From Ryuthela nishihirai (taxonomy: Eukaryota > Arthropoda > Arachnida > Araneae > Heptathelidae), in assembly GCA_038380435.1 (NCBI GenBank), contig JAWZYU010000057.1, positions 1,240,001-1,304,000 of the forward strand: a stretch of 64,000 nucleotides of DNA, written 5' to 3'. The notes under the pieces are model-generated. The model did no database searches. It was not told the DNA's origin and saw only the letters and a list, made by a program, of their open reading frames with translations. This document shows positions 21,803 to 33,168 of the stretch, piece by piece. Numbering within the stretch: the first letter of the stretch is position 1; each line of letters begins with the position of its first letter. The position numbers were made by a program, and so were the translations under genes.

Positions 21803-23038
21803 CTTGTACCTTGAACTAAATATGCCATTTACAATAATCTATTAATTTTGACTTTGCAAACAGCAATATTCTCTGTTTTAACATATTTATTATTCTATAT
21901 CAATTATTATATATTAATTCTCATGAAGCATCTGAAATAAGCAATATATAATATAGATAATATTTCTTCAAATTGAGAATGTCAGTAAAAGGATGATTAT
22001 TTTATTTAGAGCAAATAATGGGTGTTGCAAATTGATGACTAGTCAGATTGGACACCGAATTTTACAACTTAAAGAGAATACGAACTCCAATGAAGATATG
22101 ACAAGAAATATATTAGATCATGTAATATCAGTTCATTATAAAACATTTATCTAGTAAATTGATTTTAATGAAAATTATGTATCTCTTCCTAAAAGGCTCA
22201 TACATAATCTAGAACATGAAAGATATCCTAAAATTCATTAATTTTGCACTCACATAACACATCATAGCTTCTGAAAGAACATAATATACTGCAAAAGTAA
22301 TTTTCAGACACTAAATTTTGCCAACATTCTTGGCACTCAATAAATTTGTTTAAATTTCTTACCGAATTTCAAATGACAATAAACAACATAAGCAACTCAA
22401 AAGCAAACACTTGACTAGGTTGATATTGTTTTTAAATCATATTTATCAAGTTACAAAATTTTATTAACTGATCAGTCATTTAATATTGAAAATGATCAAT
22501 ACAACCTAATTCTCATGAAGCATCTGAAATAAGCAATATATAATATAGATAATATTTCTTCAAACTGAGAATGTCAGTAAAAGGATGATTATTTTATTTA
22601 GAGCAAATAATGGGTGTTGCAAATTGATGACTAATCAGATTGGACACCTATATCTAAGAGATAATGTTGAACCCAAAACTGGTTACAACAGTTTAAAACG
22701 GTATAAAAATTAGTGTCATTTTTCCTTCACAGAATATTGGTAAAATTCAGCTTCCATAACTCTTTAAAACGGTATATTAAAGGTTCTAAAGATTATGTAT
22801 TTTCAGGTGAATTGGAGAAAATGAATTAAAGAGAATACGAATTTTACATCTTTCAAATACATGTATGAGCCTGAAGCATAACAATGGGAGAACACATTAG
22901 TTAATCATGGTTAATCATGCATAATTTATTTACCTCATAGGCTCAGGTAATAAATATGTTAAAACAGAGAATATTGATGTTTGCAAAGTCAAAATTAATA
23001 GATTATTGTAAATGGCATATTAAGTTCAAGGTACAAAA
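21803..23038. repeat. Inverted-repeat pair enclosing a direct repeat
   Basis: About 90 bp at 21803-21893 recur inverted at 22947-23038 (ACCTTGAACTAAATATGCC against GGCATATTAAGTTCAAGGT). Between them, 21916-22058 and 22508-22650 are near-identical direct repeats of about 143 bp (start TTCTCATGAAGCATCTGAA, end GATTGGACACC). An AT-rich element with duplicated interior is one reading. No ORF. Confidence 0.7.
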
Positions 23039-23357
23039 ATTGCCAAATGATATAATTTTCTTTGAGTGACTTGACTAGGGAATTCAAACCTAGGAACTGG
23101 ATACCAATATGCAAAAGATAATATTGAATCCACAACCAACTTTTTTTCTTCTTTATAATTATAGAAATGTATTATGTGCTCATATATATCAACATATATT
23201 ATATTTCTTTTCGAAAATCTCTAGCTAGCAATCACAGCCAGATAAAGCAAGCATTATATATTCATATATATAATACTGTTAAATTACAGTCCATAAATAC
23301 TCTCAACCTCATAGAGCTGTATTGTCGTGTGAAAATCCAGTAAAACTCTTGGTGGCA
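23039..23357. other. AT-rich spacer
   Basis: No recognised element; TATATA-rich near 23180-23280. Confidence 0.4.
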
Positions 23358-23690
23358 CAGTGGCAGGGGTGGCTCAGTTGGTAGAATGCCAGATTCATAA
23401 TCTGCTGTTCCCAGGTTTGAATCTCATCTGGGATCTTATCTGTCAATAGGGGACACTGATGGGTTTGGAAAAGACACCATCTGTAGAATGAGACATTAAG
23501 CCATGGGCCCCATACCCTGTGTATGTTAAAGAACACTCTGGATAGCCTTGATGGGAGGCTACCACCTCTCCAATGTGCTGCCTCCCCTAAACTATCAGCC
23601 CTTGTGATAGGCCATTTAGCCCATTGTAAACTGCCCATTTAGCCCATTGTATGAAAGGAAGTGCCATTCAGAGGTTAATAAAAAACAACT
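23358..23690 (+). mobile_element. Ancient SINE-A copy with CAT at the anticodon position
   Basis: The A box (GGCTCAGTTGG) and a decayed B box (GGTTTGAATCT) are visible, with TTCATAATCTG between. Body and tail are shortened. Most differences from young copies are C to T or G to A at CpG, a sign of age. Confidence 0.82.
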
Positions 23691-23721
23691 GGTAGACACA
23701 TAGTATTCTAATATATACATA

Positions 23722-23930
23722 GTACATGGCCGAGTGGTTAGCGCACTTGACTACTGATCTAAGGGACCTGGGTTCGAGTCCCCGGGTAAGGCATGGCTGT
23801 TCGCGTCGTTTTTCTGCCGAGGTCCTGCCATCCTCTCAGACCTTCTACCGTGGCATATAAACTGACAGGCTCCTGTCAGACTTCTGTGGCAAGCAGCTGC
23901 TTGAGGGGGTATTTATATTTATTTATAATT
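23722..23930 (+). mobile_element. SINE-B copy
   Basis: The tRNA-like head has TGGCCGAGTGG and GGTTCGAGTCC boxes. The body reads GGTCCTGCCATCCTCTCAGA, then the two palindromes CTGACAGGCTCCTGTCAG and AAGCAGCTGCTT, and a GAGGGGGTATTTAT end. It lies next to a Jockey scrap. Confidence 0.88.
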
Positions 23931-24000
23931 TGCACTCTCCAATCCGTGCACCAGTCCTCAAAAGAGTCGAGCATTGCTTGCATTCTCTTGCAGGCAATCA
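23931..24000 (-). pseudogene. Short Jockey RT scrap
   Basis: TTGCACTCTCCAATCCGTGC through CTTGCAGGCAAT matches the Jockey RT copy at 39387-39450. It is cut by SINE-B on the left and a foldback element on the right. Confidence 0.65.
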
Positions 24001-24692
24001 AAGAATGTAGAGGTAGAAGAAGTTCAGCTTCCATAGAGATTAATGTAAAATCGAGTATCGTGCATTAGGCATCGAGGTGAAACGAACATTACAGGGGACG
24101 AACGCTTTTGTAATTACATGTTACTTGTCAACCAAAGAACGTTTAAGGAAAAGAAGTTCAGCTTTGACAAAGCGTAAGTGGCGACCTCAAGTGGTGTTTC
24201 GATTCGTATCGTGCATTTGTTTAAGCTGGGAAGCAAACAATAAGGGGCAAAGGAATTATGCATCATAAAATTTATATTTTAAAAAAGGAAAAAAAGTAAC
24301 TGCACTTTGTATTTGGAAAAAATAATATCATGATTTTAATAAAGATTTATTTTCTCCATTGGAATCATTTTTCGTTGAATCAACAATTATAAATTGAACG
24401 GATAGAGAAGATTTGAAATTAGCCTGAAGTTAATTTATAGAGTAAATTATTACAATTAGAAGCTTTCTTGGTTGCATGGAAACAGGGAACAGAATTGATA
24501 TTAATATACTCTGCAAGGATATCAATGGGAAATTATTACATAGGAAAAGCGAAGAGAATGGAAGTTGACAGTAACATGTAATTACAAAAGCGTTCGTCCC
24601 CTGTAATGTTCGTTTCACCTCTACGCCAAATGCACGATACTCGATTTTACATTAATCGCTTTGGAAGCTTAACTTCTTCTCCCTGTACATTC
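24001..24692. mobile_element. Foldback MITE with a related terminus nested inside
   Basis: 24001-24130 and 24563-24692 are inverted copies of about 130 bp (outer CAAAGAATGTA, shared ATGTAAAATCGAGTATCGTG and ACGAACGCTTTTGTAATTAC). At 24134 a second terminus-like start (CAAAGAACGTTTAAGG, then GACAAAGCGTAAGTGGCG) resembles the right end of hAT-N1 reversed, so a relative may be nested. hAT-like by its ends; no transposase. Confidence 0.72.
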
Positions 24693-25066
24693 TTTGCTGT
24701 AGATGTAGTAAAACGAACTAAACTCTGACCATTGTCCTGTCATCATGTCTTCAAATTTTGAAATCTCATCTTCTGACTCCAATACTTTTTTAATTGTTCT
24801 AAATTTCAACGTCTACTTTTCCTTGCCATTGATTGCAATCCAACGCTACACAACAGTAAGGATATTGACTTAACTATTCAAAATTTCGCCATTCACATTC
24901 ATCAAGCCCTTCATGACTCCTCCACTGCTAGAAATATCAAACCACACTGTAACAAACTATCACCGGAACTAAAGAAAGAACTACAAGATAAAAATAGAGC
25001 AAGAAGAATATGGCAATCTTCAAGACTACCACAAGACACAGAAAAATATAACCAACTCAAAATCAA

Positions 25067-25466
25067 TTGGGTTGTTTTACCTCTGAGCGGCACTTTTTTG
25101 CACACCATGGGCTAAATGGCCAGGTCACATGGACCCCGAAGGCTCAGAGAAGGTTGGGGGAGGGGACCCACTGGAACAGCTGTTGGGAGACAGATGGTAG
25201 CCTCCCGTCAAGGCCATCCAGCGTGTTCTTTAACGTTGGGTTGTTTTACCTCCGAGCGGCACTTTTTTGCACATCATGGGCTAAATGGCCAGGTCATATG
25301 GACCCCGAAGGCTCAGAGAAGGTTGGAGAGGGGACCCACTGGAACAGCTGTTGGGAGACAGATGGTAGCCTCCCGTCAAGGCCATCCAGCGTGTTCTTTA
25401 ACGTGCACAGGGTATGGTTCTCCCACACACGGGGTCACGGCTTAACGTCCCATCCGACGGACGGCG
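25067..25466 (-). mobile_element. SINE-A copy, two tails, 5'-truncated head
   Basis: Two tails (junction near 25234) and part of the body, stopping at ACGGCG without the tRNA head. An 11-bp TSD ctcaaaatcaa at 25056-25066 and 25467-25477 lies inside Jockey. The 5' truncation with intact TSD fits LINE-driven retrotransposition. Confidence 0.92.
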
Positions 25467-25628
25467 CTCAAAATCAAACTTGGAAGCAACCTACAAGAAT
25501 TTCGAAATACAAATTAATCAATAAACTTACCTCACTTAATCCACGTGATGGCTCCATTTGGCAAATGGTTAGATCTTTAAAGGGAGACAGCCAACATGCT
25601 GGTCCACTTCATGAATCAGACGGCATGG

Positions 25629-26018
25629 GTTGGGTTGGGTTGTTTTACCTCTGAGCGGCACTTTTTTGCACACCATGGGCTAAATGGCCAGGTCACATGG
25701 ACCCCGAAGGCTCAGAGAAGGTTGGGGGAGGGGACCCACTGGAACAGCTGTTGGGAGACAGATGGTAGCCTCCGGTCAAAGCCATCCAGCGTTTTGTTTA
25801 ACGTGCACAGGGTATGGCTCTCCCACACAAGGGGTCACGGCTTAACGTCCCATCCGACGGACGGCGGCCTTTCCAAGCCCGTCGGTGTCCCCTACTGACC
25901 GTGGGCATGGCGGGGAATTTTTGCAGAGATAAATCTCAACGCTGATCCAGCTGGGACTCGAACCTGGGAACTACAGATTACGAGCTTGGCGCGCTACCGG
26001 CTGAGCCACCCCCGCCCC
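25629..26018 (-). mobile_element. SINE-A copy, full length
   Basis: One tail, complete head. A 13-bp TSD tcagacggcatgg at 25616-25628 and 26019-26031 lies in the Jockey coding region. Confidence 0.94.
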
Positions 26019-26667
26019 TCAGACGGCATGGCATATTGTAATTCAGATAAGGCCGAAACTTTGCTAATTCACTTGAATTGCAATTTCAGCTGAATGAAGA
26101 GTATTTCAATGACGATCTGATTGATGAGGTGGAAAGTACTCTCAGAAGATTCAGAAAATCACCTTGTGAAGACAAAATGCAATTTATCTCATGGAGAGAA
26201 ATCAAGGAGAACATCATACAGCTAAAACTTAAAAAAGCAGCCGGAGATGATGCCATCAACAACTCAATCATCAAAAACCTTCCCAACAAAGCAGCTTTAT
26301 TAATCCTCAAGATCTTTAACAAATGCCTTCAATTTCACTACTTTCCTCAGGCTTGGAAAAATGCCATCATCACCATGTTGCCAAAACATAGAAAAAACCC
26401 ACTCTTTCCCGATAACCATCGTTCTATTAGGCTACTCCCATGCTTGGGAAAACTTTTGGAGAAATCCATTCTCAGGCGCCTTGAATTCTCATTGCAGTCT
26501 CTCAATGTCCTCTCCGCTGAACAATTTGGTTTCCGCAGGAAGCACTCCACACTGCACCAAATTCAGTGGTAAAGACTATTGCAGAGGCCTGCAATAAAAA
26601 AGAATCAATAGTGGCTGTATACATCGATATTGCAAAGGTGTTCGATCGAGTCTGGACTGAGGGACTC

Positions 26668-27052
26668 GGGGCGGGAGTGGCTCAGTCGATAGCGAGCCAG
26701 GCTCGTAATCTGTAGTTCCCAGGTTCGAGTCACAGCTGGGTCAGCGTTGAGATTTATCTCCGCTAAATTCTCCGCCCTGCCCACGGTCAGTAGGGGACCC
26801 CGATGGGCTTGGAAAGGCAGCCGTCCGTCGGATGGGACGTTAAGCCGTGGCCCCGTATGCGAGAGAGCCATACCCTGTGCACGTTAAAGAACACACTGGA
26901 TGGCCTTGACGGGAGGCTACCATCTGTCTCCCAACAGCTGTTCCAGTGGGTCCCCTCCCCCAACCTTCTCTGAGCGTTCGGGGTCCATGTGACCTGGCCA
27001 TTTAGCCCATAGTGTGCAAAAAAGTGCCGCTCAGAGGTAAAACAACCCAACC
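26668..27052 (+). mobile_element. SINE-A copy, full length
   Basis: Complete head, body, one tail, ending AACAACCCAACC. It follows Jockey RT motif A on the left; the right flank is not Jockey, so no TSD is visible and a deletion probably removed the rest of the LINE. Confidence 0.92.
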
Positions 27053-27421
27053 TAACATTTTTATGACATATCTCCCACCACTTCCCTCCCCCTCTTTGTA
27101 ATTCAAATTTGGCAGTCTCTGCCACGGCTTTGCCGTCTTATTTTTTAAATACAGTCACTAGCCTTTAAGGAACAACTCCGTATCTGCAGGTATAGACTCT
27201 TGTGTGGGACTGCGATTGTCACTTTTTTATCCTTGATCCTAGTCGTTAATGAAGAAGATACATCAACTTACGAGTTCCAGAAAATCTCTGCGGAAGCGGA
27301 GATTAAAAAAAAATTGTATAGGAGTAAGGAGTAATTGTTACTGTGCAATGAAATTGCCATTCAATGAAAAGTGAACTTCAAATAATCTAGTAAAATGCAT
27401 TTTTCAGTTATTGTCCAACTT
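27053..27421 (+). repeat. Unassigned spacer then 3' part of Rep-C
   Basis: 27053-27230 has no match. 27240-27415 carries CTCTGCGGAAGCGGAGATT, CAATGAAATTGCCATTCAATG and CTAGTAAAATGCATTTTTCAG of Rep-C, abutting SINE-B at its usual target phrase TTATTGTCCAAC. Confidence 0.6.
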
Positions 27422-27605
27422 CCGTCCCGTAGCCGAGTGGTTAGCACGCTTGGCTACTTGATCTACGGGACCTGGGTTCGAGACTCAGGTAAGGCATGGA
27501 TGTGTGTGTGTGTCGTCATGGCATATAAACTGACAGGCTCCTGTCAGACCTGTGGCTCGTCAGATCTGTGGCAAGCAGCTGCTTGGGGGGGGGGGGGTAT
27601 TTTTT
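27422..27605 (+). mobile_element. SINE-B copy, shortened
   Basis: Both Pol III boxes are present. The first palindrome is kept but the middle is altered (GTGTGTGTGT run), with a G-run of 13 at about 27583. Confidence 0.82.
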
Positions 27606-27659
27606 ATTTATTATATGGAGTTTTTTCAACTTTGATTTTGGCTGTGGCTATTTCGCTTT

Positions 27660-28194
27660 TTGATAATATATAGAAAAACTCAAATACAGGAATGAAAAAC
27701 GTTTACCAGTTAAAATTGTCCTGAGGAATATAGAGATTTTATTTTAAAATGAATTAAGAATTTTCAAAACTCCAAATAATATCTGAGTACCTTAAATTCA
27801 GTTAAACGGTAATTATTCTTTCACCTATTAAGTTTATAATATATAATTTTGCTGCTAGGTCTACTGTGTTTTTAGAGAAATTATCTAAAGAGGTTAACTA
27901 AGAAATCACAATTAATTGCAGAAAATTAAGATTAATATTCAATATTTTGCTAGTGCATTATTATCTTGTAATTATCAGTTTTAAAGATTCTGATTAATTT
28001 TGATTTTAGGCACATATAAAACCTTATTCCGATATTTTCCTTCCTATACAATTACTACTTAAATAGAATTCTTAATTTTGACGTTTTAATAATGTCCGAC
28101 AGATGGCAGCATAAACAAATGAAATAGTTTTCCCTTTCGATTATTCATGAAATTTCCACATAGCAACAGAATCAACTAATGTGTTCTCTGCAGT
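27660..28194. repeat. Rep-F copy
   Basis: Pairs with 6986-7430 in the same orientation (see that entry); the left 80 bases are not shared. Confidence 0.62.
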
Positions 28195-28500
28195 ATTTCT
28201 TTTTCGCTGTTCGAGAGAGCAAGAAATTATTCCTTTAAGCTATAAAGCGATCATCCCAATATCAGAGGTTGCTGGACATTAACTGTAAAATTTTGGAACC
28301 GTTATGAAGATGCATCGCGAGCCACCAGTAGAGGCAAGAGTTAAGAGAGGGATTAATATTACCGGAGAACGCATGGAAGGGAGGAAGGGAGAGCTGATGC
28401 CACGAGGTACGGGAGGGACTCATCGTCCTGTCATTATGAGCAAGAGGAGCGAAACTGGCAAATTGAAAAACTACATTCAAATAATATTAAAATAAAAAAA
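28195..28500 (+). repeat. Rep-D copy
   Basis: Contains the family phrases GAGAGCAAGAAATTATTCC, GAGGTTGCTGGACATTAAC and GAGCCACCAGTAGAGGCAAG. No gene. Confidence 0.6.
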
Positions 28501-28529
28501 AAAGTGACTGATATGTTCGGTGATCAGTG

Positions 28530-29212
28530 GTGGATGTTTAACTGATAAGAAAGTTTTTAGTTTCAAGTAAAATAGCAATTTATCTGTATCGCAGAAAAAT
28601 GCTCTTTGCTTGAAGGAAAATCTGGCAATTACGGATATTGGGATCATTTTATACTAATTGATAGCATAGTGTTGTTTTGTGTGATTAGTGAAGAAATTGT
28701 TAATGATTTATGCAATTTGTTGCCTTAGTTAATAAATCAGTTCATTTAGAGTTTGTTTATTTATTTGGGATTCACGTTCCGTTGCCAAATATCCAAATAG
28801 AATTGAAAATCTTTAAAGATACTTTTATTCACCCTTTGTATTTTTTAATACGTGTATTATCAATTACATATACTATTACATGGCATGGAAAAATAATTCG
28901 GCTAAACTATTCGTGATGAGACTTCAATATTTTGTGAAAACATAAGAAATAGAAATGATTAAAAATAATATTATCGATTGTTAATTTTGTGTTATGAAAT
29001 TTGTTAGTTTTTCATTACTAACAAAAACCACCAGTACAGAATTTTCGAATGGAGATATAAGATTAATTGTTTTCAATTAGTCTTTGATGAAGAAACTAAA
29101 CTCTCGTGTTCCAGAAAAGTCTCTGCGGAAGCGGAGATTGAAAAAAAACGAAATTGCCATTCAATGAAAAGTGAACTGAACTTCTAATAATCTAGTACAA
29201 TACATTTTTCAG
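28530..29212 (+). repeat. Rep-C copy, plus orientation
   Basis: Near-complete, matching 35810-36520 closely (AGCAATTTATCTGTATCGC, CATGGCATGGAAAAATAATTC, CTCTGCGGAAGCGGAGATT). The small ORF at 28710 recurs with changes in other copies only because the repeat recurs. Confidence 0.72.
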
Positions 29213-29224
29213 TTATTGTCCAAC

Positions 29225-29431
29225 TGCCGTCCCGTAGCCGAGTGGTTAGCACGCTTCGCTACTTGATCTACGGGACCTGGGTTCGAGCCCCGGGTAAGGC
29301 ATGGATGTATGTGTTCTTTTTCTGCTGTGGTCCTGTCATCTTCTCAGATCTTTTACTTTGGCATATAAACTGAAAGGCTTCTGTCAGACCTCTGTGGCAA
29401 GCAACTGCTTGAGGGGGTATTTATTTTTATA
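29225..29431 (+). mobile_element. SINE-B copy between Rep-C and the first cassette
   Basis: Full head and both palindromes. Flanked by ttattgtccaac (29213-29224) and ttaatgtccaac (29432-29443), one mismatch in 12. Confidence 0.88.
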
Positions 29432-29439
29432 TTAATGTC

Positions 29440-30256
29440 CAACAACCTCCGATATTGGGATGATCGCTTTTTAGGTTAAAGGAATAATTTCTTACTCTCT
29501 CGAAGAGCGAAAAAGGAAATTTCATTTTTTTATAAGTTTTGAAAACTGCTCGGGTGGTTAATTGCTACTGGAACTGAAGATAAAAAAAATATTTAAAATA
29601 ATTCGAAATGACGAATATGGTCGTGAAGAATAATTTGAGTCGCCAATCTTGATTAAAATCTTTAACGCTTGTCTGAAATTTTGCTGTAAGAAACCTTTCA
29701 TTAATGCACTCATATCCTAAAAGAGCATCACTAGCGTGTCTGCTGAGAAGCACACCTACGCCTTGGTGATGCTTAATATCTTCCTCCCTGGAAAGAGAAA
29801 TTTAAGATTATTTTTAAAAATCTGACCTTTATCTGTCCATCTATTCTCTTGCAAGCCGAGAAAATCTAAATTATAAAGCTGAAAGTCTTGTGTGAGGACA
29901 TCAAGAGAATAAGCTATGTGCAGAGTCCTCACATTCCAACTACCTATGGAGAGAAAATGGTTAGTGGGATGTTTAAAGAAATTATGTTTATTGAGAGAGG
30001 GAACGCCGACAATATTAAACAGCCTCCTAATCGCTGGCATGACGCAAAGTCCCGTTCTCCCACCAAGCTATATACACTGGAAGACTTTCTCCAATGTAGA
30101 GTTTCACGATACCAGTAGAAGCATTCAGATTCATTCTTTAAGATTTTCATTACGACAGATTTTGATATTCTGTTATTTCCGACCGCCGTGACCGAAATTT
30201 CTCGAATTTCGTAACTGATCAAGGTCACTTTGATACAATACACCTGGACACCACAC
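29440..30256 (-). pseudogene. Cassette copy 1: RTE endonuclease N-terminal half
   Basis: On the minus strand the segment starts with untranslated text at about 30249 and reads NHFLSIGSWNVRTLH, LDFLGLQENRW, then in a shifted frame LLSRHASDALLGYECINERFLTAKFQT, stopping after KDFN (about 29655). A one-base loss near 29785 causes the frameshift. The 3' two thirds of the LINE is missing and the end (29440-29530) is Rep-D sequence. Losing the 3' side is the reverse of usual LINE truncation. Confidence 0.82.
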
Positions 30257-31233
30257 TAAGGAGTGTGTAAGGGAGAAGAGAGCTAACTGCCATAGACGTA
30301 ATATAAACTTTTCGATTGCAGCGCCCTCTAAACATGGCAAATTCGTGCATTGCAGTGAAGTCACCTACCCAGGGAGAGGAGCGAGTTCCCTGCATTATTT
30401 TTCCACCGCCGAGCAAAGTTTTCAATTGCTTACACTATGTGACTAATTTTACATACACTTTGACTCTGAAAAATGTTCATGAGGTACAATCATAATTTTC
30501 ATTTCGTTTAGGGAGAATATATCAAGAAGTAATGAAATCATTTTCTTTAATAAAACCCAATTTTGTAAAACAGGTAGAAACTATGCTAAAGAACAAAATT
30601 TTGATATTTTGAACAACCTACAACATTTAGTATATTATAATAAATTGAGATTTATATATCAATGCACGATAACATGATCTATATAATTATATTTTATACA
30701 ATTGCTGATATTTTCAATAAATATCATACCGAGTTTTTTACTTGTATAAACGTTCAACAGATGGCAGCAGGCACTACCCGTATCAACCATAAAAAAACAA
30801 TTACACTGTTAGAGCAAAGTACAGAAGCCATTGTACATCGATATCATCCAGGGAACACAAACCTGCAACATACATTGACTTATATATATTCGCAAGATGA
30901 TTAAATGTATTAATTTACATATTAATTTTAAAAATTCTGCCAAATTACTCAAAATAAACATACAACGGCTTTTCCAGGTATCGTAAAATGTGCTCCTGAA
31001 CAGGATAAAACACTCATTGAATAACTTTAGGGTCAGCTACCACTGTGCCAAACAGCCATGGATGTTAGATATTTGGAAACACTGGTTAAATCGCAAAAGA
31101 TATATATATACCAATAGTAAGAATAACCATAACTGCAGTGGGCTAAAATGATTGCACTGCGCATGCGCAGAACGCCCCTTACAGTTTTTTGTGCCTGCAC
31201 ATCAATTTGCCACTTCTCCTTAGACCTCCTTTG
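30257..31233 (+). mobile_element. hAT-N1 copy in cassette 1
   Basis: About 977 bp from AAGGAGTG to CTCCTTTG, non-coding. Flanked by accacac at 30250-30256 and 31234-31240, joining RTE 5' sequence to the Jockey 3' end. The frame at 30662-30904 is not conserved intact between copies. Confidence 0.75.
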
Positions 31234-31240
31234 ACCACAC

Positions 31241-32275
31241 TAAGATATCAAAGATCATACAGTGACAACAGCAGTCCCAGGCCGGGGGCCTATACCTGCT
31301 TAATTTTAGCTAACGCCAGTAGCCAAATGAATGAAATGTGTGAATAAATGACGGTAGAACCGTAATATAAGTTGAAAGGAGTGGGGGGGGGGTTGTGGGG
31401 GGAAGAGTGGAAAGGGGAGAAGTAAGAGAAAAGTAAGTAATAAGTAAGGAATAAGTTAAGGTTAGGCTCCAGATGGGGTCAGTACAAGTAGCGCCATCTG
31501 GCTTCGATCCCTTTTTTAATCCTGATTATCAAGTAGAGATTTTGGTCGTTTGAATTTGCATGAGGTTAAAGTTGATACAAATTAAAGTACTAACAAGTTG
31601 ATTAGGATGTTCTGCGATAGTTGCAAAATAGTTTTTGGCCATTTTCTTGATGGATTGGAGATTTGTTTCACAATTTAGATCTCGATGAATGATTGTATTC
31701 CTGACAAACCAGGGAGCTGCTACAGCAGATCGTAGGATTTTATTTTGTAGCGATTGGAGATTTGAAAGGTTTTTATTCGAACATGCACCCCAGATGGGGG
31801 ACAGCATATAGAAGGAGAGGTTTGATTACCTGATTATAAATTAGCACTTTATGTGATGTTGCGATATGAGATCTTCCCTCAAGCAGAGGGAAAATGTAGT
31901 TTGCAGTATAGTGCTCTGGCTTTGTTAACATCATTCCCTACATGGGCATCCAATTTGAGCTTGTGTTGAATCGTGATGCCTAAGTATTTGGCATGATCGC
32001 TCCACACTACCTGTTTATCAAATTGGTAGAAATTTTGATGATTGGGATTTCGTTCACGTGACGTAAGAACTGCAATACGTTTTGTAGGGTTAACTGCATT
32101 CTCTTGCAGGCAATGCGCACGTAAAAGGAGGGTGCGAGAAATGCCGTGTCGTCAGCGTAAATGGCATTTACAACTCGATGAAGCTTAGGAATGAAGATAT
32201 TAAACAATGTCGGGGACAGAATGGAGCCTAGAGGGACTCATGTCTAATATATGATTTGCCACTTCGACTTGGAAG
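31241..32275 (-). pseudogene. Cassette copy 1: Jockey RT C-terminal part and 3' UTR
   Basis: Minus-strand reading from about 32207: PKLHRVVNAIYADDTAFLAP (catalytic YADD kept), VVWSDHAKYLGI, LSPIWGACSNKNLSNLQSLQNKILRSAVAAPWFVRNTIIHRDLNCET, then NYFATIAEHPNQL near 31610. It ends with a non-coding 3' region to about 31241. A 49-base deletion after YADD, shared with 57146-58190, removes the codons for MLDSLEDWCTDWRV. RT motif A is absent. Frame breaks are numerous. Confidence 0.85.
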
Positions 32276-33060
32276 GAAACGACTTAAATATTCTTGAAAG
32301 AATTTCTCTAAACTTTGTGCAGGTAACTTTAATTACATATGGGAAAAGATTGAAATAATTAAAAACAGCAGAAATAAGAATGGAAAATTTGCTGTTTCCT
32401 TCAAAATCTGATCATGAATAGATTAGGCTAATTATCTTTTCGTTCTTTGTAATAGAATACATAACAGAATCACATGCATTCAAATACATGAAACATAAAG
32501 AGATATTGAGACCGAAGTGTTGTTCATTATATAGTTCATATATATTCCACTTACAATGAAATACGATCAATGTTCCATTTTGTAAACATTTTTCAATTTC
32601 ACGTTTTTCCTACCACTGTATTTAAAATCATATTCCAGTTCATCCTGTATCACCAAAACCAAATATTGACTTCTTAATTTTATTTAATAATTACATACTA
32701 AGTGCTTACAATGCAATAATAATTACACTAATAGTATTTCATATTGATTCTCAAGAAAATATTTATGAGATAAAACAAATTGAATTTTGAATTCGTATTG
32801 TTAACATTTATATCAATCGATCAATTATTCTCAGTTTACCTCTCCCCCTATCCTTTCTATAGCATTTTATTTTATTATTGCAAAAATGACCGGAAATTAT
32901 TATATCAGTAGTAATGTTACACCGGACATGTCGTAGTATATCAAAATTTGAAACATTTGCGAAAAGGTGACGTGTGAAATCTCTTCAGTCTAAAGGCAAA
33001 AATATCGATATTTGTAAATTGGTCCAGATCTATGAAAACAATCGAGGGGTGGGGAGGCAG
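32276..33060. repeat. Diverged Rep-C (minus) and AT-rich sequence shared with 58190-58975
   Basis: 32290-32540 is a distant Rep-C relative in reverse. 32540-33060 has no identity of its own but is almost base-for-base repeated about 25.9 kb further right. Confidence 0.55.
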
Positions 33061-33168
33061 ATACTTGTTTTAGAATCCAACATAACATTTCTCCTTCGGA
33101 TTGGCAGATTTTTTTAAATCTTGAAAAATGAGAGATATATAAATAAATTTCATGATTTTTGCATCTCT

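Larger units (their letters stand above)
24715..26667 (+). pseudogene. Jockey-type LINE, endonuclease end to RT, interrupted by SINE-A
   Basis: Skipping two SINEs, the plus strand reads in order: ELNSDHCPVIM (end of endonuclease, about 24720), a linker with NRARRIWQSSRLPQDTEKY, then LTSLNPRDGSIWQMVRSL. It continues from 26031 with RT text KKAAGDDAINNSIIKNLP, FPQAWKNAIITMLPK, LLPCLGKLLEKSILRRLE, LSAEQFGFRRKHST and VYIDIAKVFDRVW (motif A), ending at a third SINE. At least one frameshift after 24780 and another near 26570 break the frame. The YADD motif is not reached. Confidence 0.85.

Noticed and set aside
28710..28916. 68-codon ORF beginning MQFVALVNKSVHLEF seen at four sites
   Set aside because: Part of Rep-C; copies differ freely and no protein family is evident.
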